Below, piece by piece: positions 8,901 through 13,496 of a stretch of DNA of 13,496 bases. The notes beneath the pieces are model-generated. The model made no database searches. It had not been told where the DNA came from and worked only from the letters and a program-made list of their open reading frames with translations. How positions within the stretch are numbered: position 1 is the first letter of the stretch; the number at the start of each line of letters is the position of its first letter. The DNA lies in contig UZAN01047820.1 in NCBI GenBank assembly GCA_900618425.1, positions 8,218-21,713 of the forward strand. The letters run 5' to 3'. The DNA comes from Echinostoma caproni. Lineage: Eukaryota; Platyhelminthes; Trematoda; Plagiorchiida; Echinostomatidae. The translations under genes and the position numbers were made by a program.

Positions 8901-9513
8901 GGTGCAAACTACTTTGTAAGCTCGATTATTTTTGTTCGTTCACTACTATCTTATCTTGCTGGTGAACAGCTTTTTGTTACCCAATCCAGTAAGACGACTC
9001 GCATTTGTATAGTTCGCTATTCCCAATCTAATGGCTAATGTTTGTTTACTAAGCCTAACATGCACCCATCTTGAGTTCACCCCTTCTACTGTACATTCCA
9101 TCAGGGATACTACAAGCTGATGTAAGGGTTTGCCATTGATATATCTCTATGAAGATTTTAGTCGCGATCGTCAAGGCGATCGTCTTTTTGGACAGTACTA
9201 ACATTGCCCTTTATATAATCAAGTGAGTACCGTTATATTTCCGAACAGCAACATGTTCCATTTGCGGTTGTCGGAAGTGGGGAAGAGATCAAAATCAATG
9301 GGAAGAATACCCGTGTCCGGCAGTATCCGTGGGGTGCGGTGCAAGTGGATAATGAAGCCCACTGCGATTTCGTTCGCCTTCGAGAAATGCTGCTTCGAAT
9401 AAACATGGAAGACTTGCGTGAACGTACACACACGGTAAACTACGAAACGTATCGTCGACAACGGTTGATTGAGATGGGCTTTCGAGATGACGAGAAGATG
9501 TCATTACAGGCAG
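2741..9513 (+). CDS. SEPT6/10-like: SEPT6-group septin, partial, four exons (GTPase motifs missing in this sequence)
   Basis: Septins are GTP-binding proteins that assemble into hetero-oligomeric filaments at the cell cortex and at cytokinesis sites. Exons proposed: 2741-2964, 8394-8455, 8498-8587, 9249-9513. All introns are GT-AG and phases match (2, 0, 0). In order, visible segments are the N-terminal [16 protein letters not shown] plus [53 protein letters not shown]; and the septin unique element with [19 protein letters not shown] and [11 protein letters not shown]. The pattern (QYPWG, MEDLRE, RRxxLxEMGF) is typical of the SEPT6/8/10/11/14 group. The P-loop, G3 and G4 (AKAD) segments are absent, roughly 90-100 residues in exon 1 and about 20 in exon 2. 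The C-terminal coiled coil is not in the window. Either a dead paralogue or a normal gene in a damaged assembly. Septin identity is near certain; functional status is open. Confidence 0.9.
2970..3089. other. Intron sequence upstream of the Gypsy remnant
   Basis: No match to the candidate 3' LTR at 6543-6818 was seen by eye and no primer binding site is evident. The Gypsy element therefore appears 5'-truncated somewhere near 3090. Confidence 0.4.
3090..3860 (+). pseudogene. Gypsy gag remnant with zinc knuckle
   Basis: Gag coats the element RNA and forms the particle. From 3239 the frame reads [20 protein letters not shown], then [14 protein letters not shown], and stops at a TGA (3353-3355). 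The same frame continues past the stop with [17 protein letters not shown] shifted frame holds RTLEM and [15 protein letters not shown] (about 3510-3570). A zinc knuckle CX2CX4HX4C is at 3678-3719 (CFFC, His, Cys). A second CX2C (3738-3749) is followed, after a frame shift, by GQYQKVC, so a second knuckle existed with Gln in the usual His position. The N-terminal border is uncertain. Dead: several stops and frame changes. Confidence 0.75.
3884..3988 (+). pseudogene. Gypsy aspartic protease remnant, active-site Asp lost
   Basis: The retropepsin would cut the Gag-Pol polyprotein. The frame from 3884 reads [19 protein letters not shown] and ends at a TAG (3986-3988). The family motif is D-T/S-G; here the position of the catalytic Asp is Gly (GGT at 3914-3916), a one-base change from GAT. 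LGHDFF at about 4108-4130, in another frame, is the C-terminal protease segment. Catalytically dead. Confidence 0.7.
4030..5050 (+). pseudogene. Gypsy reverse transcriptase remnant
   Basis: RT copies element RNA into DNA. The first frame (to 4497) carries the protease tail, then [20 protein letters not shown] and [15 protein letters not shown], the usual start of Ty3/Gypsy RT. It then shifts frame: [18 protein letters not shown] (4477-4530) stands at the motif A position, but the catalytic Asp segment is lost. [13 protein letters not shown] with FQRVVDRII (about 4617-4690) is motif B. The YxDD box reads CLDN (4720-4731), so the second catalytic Asp is Asn. The connection region follows ([33 protein letters not shown], about 4755-4920). 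Multiple frame breaks; inactive. Confidence 0.85.
5051..5460 (+). pseudogene. Gypsy RNase H remnant
   Basis: Directly downstream of RT. Recognisable pieces in changing frames: [13 protein letters not shown] (5109-5150, the first catalytic region), [11 protein letters not shown] (about 5168-5200), RWRHYL (about 5255), [12 protein letters not shown] (about 5293-5330) and [14 protein letters not shown] (about 5403-5445), the classic end of Ty3/Gypsy RNase H. At least three frame changes and several small deletions. Its role would be removing template RNA. Confidence 0.75.
5461..6512 (+). pseudogene. Gypsy integrase remnant to pol stop
   Basis: Integrase inserts the cDNA. Visible: SLCHPG (zinc-binding region, about 5497-5515); [12 protein letters not shown] (5677-5712); [15 protein letters not shown] and [20 protein letters not shown] (5727-5845); [12 protein letters not shown] (5938-5973); [19 protein letters not shown] and SPHEHL (about 6017-6108); and the end CPYNLRSR with a TAG at 6510-6512. 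Frames change repeatedly, a C9 run (6186-6194) marks one likely slip, and the D-D-E triad cannot be read as a set. Inactive. Confidence 0.75.
6535..6818 (+). mobile_element. Candidate polypurine tract and 3' LTR of the Gypsy element
   Basis: GGGAAGGA (6535-6542) sits 22 bases after the pol stop and is followed by TGTCATTTATC (from 6543), the usual TG start of an LTR. AATAAA is at 6635-6640. A possible end is TTACA at 6814-6818, giving a TG...CA element of about 276 bases. With no 5' LTR to compare, the borders are guesses from motif and position. Confidence 0.4.
6888..7155 (+). mobile_element. tRNA-derived SINE
   Basis: The head (6888-6971) looks like a tRNA gene. It has an A-box-like TGGCGCAGTTG (6894-6904), an excellent B box GGTTCGAGCCC (6947-6957), and ends that pair (GGGTGG at 6888-6893 with CCACCC at the 3' side of the head). 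A T-arm-like stem surrounds the B box. The spacing of the boxes (about 43 bases) suits an RNA polymerase III internal promoter. About 180 bases of unrelated body follow, as in SINEs, rather than ending as a tRNA gene would. Extra bases between the T arm and acceptor stem argue against a functional tRNA. The 3' end is uncertain and no clear tail was found. It lies in sense orientation in septin intron 1. Confidence 0.65.
6894..6957 (+). promoter_or_regulatory. RNA polymerase III internal promoter (A and B boxes) of the SINE
   Basis: A box TGGCGCAGTTG (consensus TRGCNNAGYGG, two mismatches at its end) and B box GGTTCGAGCCC (consensus GGTTCGANNCC, full match). Confidence 0.6.
7156..7910. other. 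Intron stretch with no recognised gene
   Basis: Open frames exist on both strands, the longest on the minus strand at 7316-7858 (180 codons), but none of the products resembles a known family. A + strand piece reading FVKDQ and LMWDTEIRK (about 7540-7590) vaguely recalls the C-terminal domain of integrases; this is too weak to call. Confidence 0.4.
7911..8215 (+). mobile_element. Possible second LTR-retrotransposon 3' end (purine tract plus LTR-like tail)
   Basis: AAAAGGGGGAGG (7911-7922) is a good polypurine tract. About 235 bases later is AATAAA (8156-8161), and about 35 bases after that a T/G-rich stretch (GTTCTCTCCGCTGTATTGTTG) of the kind found downstream of cleavage sites. This matches the PPT-U3-R-U5 layout but has no paired LTR and no recognisable pol upstream. 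Weak. Confidence 0.3.
8394..8455 (+). CDS. Septin exon block 2, with an N replacing the G4 segment
   Basis: After the acceptor (CAG at 8391-8393) the first base completes a Ser codon and the frame reads LKSLDVVA to 8418. Position 8419 is N. From 8420 the frame is [12 protein letters not shown] to 8455, followed by donor GTAAGG. In septins LKSLD and K-T/S-E-L are separated by about 20 residues holding the G4 motif AKAD. The N falls exactly between two codons, so replacing it by any multiple of three bases restores one continuous frame. The N is best read as a collapsed gap. Confidence 0.85.
8419..8419. other. Single ambiguous base N inside septin exon 2
   Basis: It lies exactly between codons GCT (8416-8418) and GTC (8420-8422), at the site where about 20 conserved residues with the AKAD motif are missing. 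Probably a placeholder for an unresolved gap. Confidence 0.8.
8456..8497 (+). other. Septin intron 2, 42 bases
   Basis: GTAAGG donor, TTTTAG acceptor, phase 0. Its removal joins KFKAR to [15 protein letters not shown] without any gap, as in the septin family. Very short introns of this size are known in flatworm genes. Confidence 0.85.
8498..8587 (+). CDS. Septin exon block 3
   Basis: Thirty codons, phase 0 at both ends: [20 protein letters not shown] followed by [10 protein letters not shown]. The block matches the septin segment between G4 and PFAVVGS (IYQFPTDDE is strongly conserved in the SEPT6 group). Donor GTAAGC at 8588. No substitution suggests decay. Confidence 0.92.
8588..9248 (+). 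other. Septin intron 3, 661 bases
   Basis: GTAAGC donor and ACAG acceptor (9245-9248), phase 0; it joins KMN to [10 protein letters not shown]. No transposon was recognised inside. A tandem GCGATCGTC (9164-9172 and 9176-9184, separated by AAG) is present near the 3' end. Confidence 0.8.
9249..9513 (+). CDS. Septin exon block 4: septin unique element
   Basis: Phase 0 from CAA at 9249. It reads [20 protein letters not shown], then [19 protein letters not shown], then [20 protein letters not shown], then [20 protein letters not shown] and MSLQ to 9509. These are the end of the GTPase domain and the septin unique element of the SEPT6 group, all well conserved. The exon is taken to end at CAG|GTGTAT (donor at 9514), adding GCA and one base. 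The sequence from 9510 onward is LINE-derived, so the donor lies in transposon sequence. If that donor is not used, the frame reads on for 56 further codons into the repeat and stops at about 9680. The coiled-coil C terminus expected next is not found. Confidence 0.9.
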
Positions 9514-9741
9514 GTGTATTTTATTACTTTCATTTCAGTAAAGACAGTTTGATTTGTTCTCATTGGTCTATTATCATGCTCGTTCGCTTCTCGTGGATGA
9601 ACGGTTATTGCAAGATATCTGTTTGTCACAGTACTTGTTTCCTTTACAATGCTCGTACAAAAATACATTTATTTGATTAAAAACAAAATGAAAATTGAGA
9701 GCAATCGACAAGGGACATGGATGCTACGTATTATTATTATT
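9510..9741 (+). mobile_element. LINE 3' UTR fragment (repeat copy 1) with (TAT)4 tail
   Basis: This matches 11893-12085 at roughly 85-90% by eye over about 160 bases, then less well to about 9731. Shared stretches include TTCTCATTGGTCTA, TTTCTCGTGGATGAACGGTTAT in part, and TTGTTTCCTTTACAAT. The second copy lies downstream of a LINE ORF2, so this is best explained as a very short 5'-truncated insertion of the same family, ending in TATTATTATTATT (9729-9741). Confidence 0.7.
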
Positions 9742-11677
9742 GTCAAAGCAAGGCGTTGTGTCCACACATTGGACCATCGGCTGGTGCCCCGCGTCCGTAA
9801 GTCCTCATCAACCAGGCACCCTTTACCGCGTGCCATTTTTCATCTTTTAGATGAATGTTCGCGGTCACTTGCTAGGTACAAATTGATGGGTCTGAGGGAT
9901 GATACCAATGATTTTATCCGCATTCGTAATTTATGAAAATCAAGTATCCGAGAATTCCAGAGATATCAACAAAACGGCATTGCAGTCAGGGAACGGGTAA
10001 ACCGGTCAGTGCTGTACAAATTTATGCGAAGAAACCGGCAAAGTACCCCATTCACTCTTGCCCTATCTAACCCCAGCCACTTCATCTGCAGAAGTGGCGG
10101 AAATGTTCCGGTTCCATTTCGACAAAATCTTTAACATCCCATCTCCAATCAGTCATCCCAACCTCCATCCCCTAACCTACCAATCCCCGTTAGGTCACGT
10201 TGTCTTACCAGTTTCAATAGTGAAAGAACAGCTCAGATGTATGAACTCCCTCAGCTCCATGGGCCAGGATGAATTCCACTGAAAGAATCCGCCGACGTGT
10301 TAGCTGCCACATACGCTCAACTCTTTCAAAAGTGCTTGGACACAGGAACCTTTCCACAACAGTGGAATAGAGCAATTGTCATTCCTAGTTATAAGAAAGG
10401 CGATCGACAATTGCTTACTAGCTATAGGCCTATCAGCCTAATCAGCATTCCCAGTAGGATCTTCGAGCACCTCCTCAAATGGCGTATTCTGAGGCATCTA
10501 ACTGAGAACGGCTTGGTACATGCGTTCCAACACGGCTTCCTACCAAACAGGTCATGCATCTCCAATATGCTTACCCTAATAGACAGCTTAACCCGCGCCT
10601 GTGACGAAGATCATATTTTGCACGCAATTTTCAGACTTTGCAAAAGCCTTTGATAGAATGCGACATATTCCTCTCTTGTAAAAGCTAGAGAGTTATGGCA
10701 TCACTGACCGATTGCTTTCCCTGCTTACTAGTTTTCTGTCGGAGCGCTTCTTCGTGGTTTGAATAGGCAATTCGGTTTCCTCACCCTCCCCAGTCTCAGT
10801 AGGAGTCCCACACGGCTCCGTACTAGGTCCCATTTTATTTCTGATCTATATTAATTATCTCCCTAAACGTGTTCCTATAGAGATTGCCGTGTAAGCGGAT
10901 GATGTCACTGTCTGGGGCACACACATTCCAAGTGCAGTCGGCGATTGATCAAACAAAAAATTGGTCAATCGACTGGAGCTTACCAATCAATGACGAAAAA
11001 TGTGCGAGCAAGTCCTTTGGTAACGCTTCTGGTCAACCCTTCTGGGTAAACGGTTCAACCCAAATCCAACTGGTGGATCAGCACAGAATTATTGGTTTCT
11101 GGCTGAATAGCAATCTCTCGTTTCTTCCCACAGCCAAAAAGCCAGTAAAACCGCTTTCCGTATTCTAAACCTTATCAAATGATCTTTCCTGCGTATAACC
11201 AAAGAGAACTTCCCTTTCCTCTATGGAACATACATACTCCCACTGTTAGAATATGGCAGCCAAACTGTATATTCTGGCCTCATTCGCGACCGCGACTCAC
11301 TAGAGCGTGTGCAGCGAAGGGCCACAAAATTAGTACATGGCTTGTCAGAAATCCCTTACCCCATCCGACTACAGCAGCTAAATATATACCTTATAGATAT
11401 ACGACGTATCAGAGGGGATCATTTTCGTCTATATGACCCATTCTCGTCAAGCCAAGTGGACCGTTTCTTCACACGCTCTAGCCAGGAACACGTAAGGTGA
11501 CACCCAAGAAAACTCTCCAAAAACCGGCCCAGAACCTTCATCCGCTCAAACTTCTTGACGTACAGGGTCATCTCAGAATGGAACAAACTTCCACTAGAGA
11601 TTGTGAACTCCTCCTCCAAAAGGGTCTTCAAAACCCTGCTAGACTTACACCTAGGGCTTACCATCCCCCTGACCTAA
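9742..11677 (+). mobile_element. CR1-type LINE ORF2, nearly full RT and C terminus, inactive (LINE B)
   Basis: A reverse transcriptase of a non-LTR retrotransposon; the endonuclease is missing. The pre-RT linker reads SLARYKLMGLRDDTNDFIRI (about 9867-9926). RT follows: FPQQWNRAIVIPSYKKGD (about 10350-10400), SYRPISLISIPSRIFEHLL (10420-10476), AFQHGFLPNRSC; motif A DFAKAFDRMRHIPLL after a frame change (about 10633-10677); GVPHGSVLGPILFLIYIN (about 10802-10855). The Y/FADD box is broken: the aromatic residue is a TAA stop (10892-10894) followed by ADD. The thumb and C terminus follow: LERVQRRATKLVHGLSEIPY, WNKLPLEIV, KTLLDLHLGLTIPLT, stop TAA 11675-11677. At least six frame changes or stops. 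It sits after the (TAT)4 tail of repeat copy 1. Confidence 0.88.
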
Positions 11678-12085
11678 CGTTATCCCGCTTATTTCTGTCA
11701 CTTCTTCTCTCACATCCTCGCTTTCCGATGCACGCACTCTTAACCCAGCGGCACCATATTGTAGCCAAATCCCTTTTCCGTCAAAATCAATTTCAGCTCA
11801 TGCACCGAACTGCAGAAAGGAAGACAAATCCGGAACTGGGAATAATGGGCGCAAGCCTCGAACCCGCGTACTACCTCAAGACTTCAAGGCAGACAGGTGT
11901 AGTTTGTTACTTTCCTTTCAGTAGAGGCAGTTCGATTGGTTCTCATTGGTCTACTATCATGCTCTTTCGTTTCTCGTGGATGAACGGTTATTACAAGCTG
12001 TCTGTCACAGTATTTGTTTCCTTTACAATACTCGTAAAAAATATATTTATTTAGAAAGAATCGAAAAGGAACATAGATACTACTT
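11678..12085 (+). mobile_element. 3' UTR of LINE B, including repeat copy 2
   Basis: Begins at the ORF2 stop. The second half (11893-12085) is the partner of 9510-9731. No simple-repeat tail is visible at its 3' side, so the end at about 12085 is set only by where the match fades. Confidence 0.6.
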
Positions 12086-12639
12086 AGAGGAATCTAAATC
12101 TCATTTTGGTTTCGCTGGTATACGATAATATGATTAAACACGTTTTAAAAATCATGGTGTAAAGGAAAATCAGCAAGCACCAAGTTCTCATCGTAGCATA
12201 TATTTCGGATTTTCAAACCCGAGAGAAGAGCGTGTGGTATTTGCAATCAACGATTCTGATTTTTAGGCTCCACCACATGAAGCTTTTATATGACATTACG
12301 ATTGCGTTGTTACAATTTTTGTGTGTGAGGGGGGGAGGGTTATGAAATAATTAATTAGGTTAACTTATTTATGATATTTTGTATATCACACAGTCAGGAT
12401 AAGGCTGAGGATGGAGAGTTTACCTGCTTCTGACAAGTTTCTGCGTAAGTGAAGTAAGATATCATCTTCGCGGAATTGCAGCGTATGGTGTGTTAAACTG
12501 CTCTGTTGAGAGTACTCTGGAAGGTGTGCAAGTCCAGTAGGATCGCGTAAAACTCAGTCTGCTGGACCTGAAGTTTCAGGTAGTAGCTGAAGAAAGTCCG
12601 GGGCGCCGCGTCAAAACTGCCCTGGTGGAGGGCACGCGT
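12086..12639. other. Stretch without a recognised gene
   Basis: No protein family was recognised on either strand. It contains a G7 run (12329-12335) and AT-rich patches (about 12340-12385). Sequence from about 12480 is probably the decayed N-terminal part of LINE C, but it cannot be aligned by eye. Confidence 0.4.
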
Positions 12640-13496
12640 AGGTAAATCAATGCGGTTAAAAGAAGAGGTCAATCGAGTACAAAATGAATGCAGAAGAACG
12701 TACAAGAAATGCCTGCCTGTAAACGCAAAACAAAAACCTAAGGCGTACTTCAACAACCAGTCAAAGGGTACTCTCATAAATGAAGTAGGCATAATCGTTG
12801 ATGCAAGGGAAAATCAAACTTAGTCTAAACAAGAAAAGAAGTCATCTCTCTTCAACTACTTCCAGGGAGCTTACAGACCAGAGGATGGTAGACCAGAGCC
12901 CACAATCGGATACTATGAAAGAACTTTCATGCCGGAAATGGTGATCAATGCAGATGGAGTGCATCGGGTCTTGAGAGAGCTCATTTTACCTAAGGCAGCA
13001 GGGCCAGATGACATTTACACGGCTATCCTGAAACCACTGGTTGAACACTTAGCTGAGCCCAGTGCATCCTTCACAGAGAGAAAGCTACCCATGAACTGGT
13101 TACTTACGATAATCATCCCTATCCACAAGGGTGGAGAACATAAGGCGTGTNGTAGTGCTGAAAGTAATAGAAAAAGTACTGCGCGCTAGGATCGGTGAAT
13201 ATATGGTGACCGTAGGCTCATTGAAAGCTGACCAACACGAGTTCAAAAGGAGAAAGTCATTCTTGTCAAACCTCCTCTGTTTCCTTCATGAAGTAACCAA
13301 AGGGATGGACACGGGATAGGAAGTTGAGGTATGGTACCTAGACTTCCAGAAAGAATGTGACTTCGTCAATTATAGACTACTGATGATAAAGCTGAAGGCT
13401 TTTGGGCTGCTGAGGGACTCTTAGAAGGGATACGCAGCTACTTGACAGGTCGGAAGTTTCTTGTGCGAATAGACGATAGCATATTGAATCAAGGAC
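12640..13496 (+). mobile_element. CR1-type LINE ORF2, pre-RT and RT part, truncated by the window end (LINE C)
   Basis: The + strand reads RLKEEVNRVQNECRRTYKKC (about 12655-12714), then KPKAYFNNQSKGTLINEVG, SLFNYFQGAYRPEDGRPEP (about 12848-12904), KAAGPDDIYTAILKPLVEHL (about 12990-13050), LPMNWLLTIIIPIHKGG (about 13084-13135), then an N at 13151, then VVLKVIEKVLRARIGEYM and motif A as WYLDFQKECDFVNYRLLMIK (about 13339-13398), finally SYLTGRKFLVRI in a shifted frame. This is the order of CR1-type RT. Stops at 13317-13319 (TAG) and about 13422 and a frame change show decay. The conserved NYRPxSL motif is missing at the N. The YADD box lies beyond the window. Confidence 0.88.
13151..13151. other. 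Single ambiguous base N inside LINE C RT
   Basis: It lies exactly between codons TGT (13148-13150) and GTA (13152-13154), where about 10 residues containing NYRPxSL are expected. Same behaviour as the N at 8419. Confidence 0.75.

Noticed and set aside
8958..8983. Short similarity to the SINE body (TGGTGAACAGCTTT with ACCC)
   Set aside because: Only about 20 bases match, with a gap; too short to call a SINE fragment.
9339..9680. Open frame running from septin exon 4 into the repeat as one protein
   Set aside because: The septin match stops at MSLQ. The rest is LINE 3' UTR that happens to be open, and the partner copy is also open by chance.
9498..9750. Target-site duplication TGTCA on both sides of repeat copy 1
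   Set aside because: Five bases only, and the right-hand copy may belong to LINE B; CR1-type elements often lack clear duplications.

Overview
The window reads as nuclear DNA of a eukaryote, most likely a parasitic flatworm and probably a digenean fluke. It has a spliced animal gene (a septin with a 42-base intron and a 5.4 kb intron). It also has decayed CR1-type LINEs, a Ty3/Gypsy element, a tRNA-derived SINE and trinucleotide microsatellites. Nothing bacterial was seen: no operons, no ribosome binding sites, no long intact ORFs. By eye the base composition is less AT-rich than Schistosoma. The phylum is an inference from family resemblance and intron size.

Layout, all recognised elements on the + strand. 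1-1449: debris of at least two CR1-type LINE 3' ends, with (TAT)10 and (GTA)12 microsatellites. 1450-2740: no recognisable gene, and the likely 5' flank of the septin. 2741-9513: four exon blocks of a SEPT6-group septin (2741-2964, 8394-8455, 8498-8587, 9249-9513), with canonical GT/AG borders and matching phases. The first intron (2965-8393) holds a 5'-truncated, heavily mutated Gypsy element (about 3090-6818, gag to integrase plus a candidate 3' LTR), a tRNA-derived SINE (6888 to about 7155) and a possible second LTR-like tail (7911-8215). 9510-12085: a LINE 3' UTR fragment starting exactly at the septin exon end, then a nearly full ORF2 of a CR1-type LINE and its 3' UTR, which matches that fragment. 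12640-13496: another CR1-type LINE that runs off the window.

The main biological point is the septin. The exons read cleanly but lack the GTP-binding core. Exon 1 joins the N-terminal SLPNQ segment directly to the YLQEEL segment, so the P-loop (G1) and G3 region are absent. Exon 2 carries a single N where the AKAD (G4) segment should be. A second N in the 3' LINE also falls exactly between two codons, in place of a conserved RT motif. This suggests that each N stands for a collapsed gap whose true length is a multiple of three. The locus is therefore either a GTPase-dead septin pseudogene or paralogue, or a normal septin damaged by assembly errors; these must be separated before any claim of novelty. 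The coiled-coil C terminus is not in the window.

No CRISPR array, ribosomal RNA, canonical tRNA gene, hammerhead core or spliced-leader gene was found. No wholly new system is visible.
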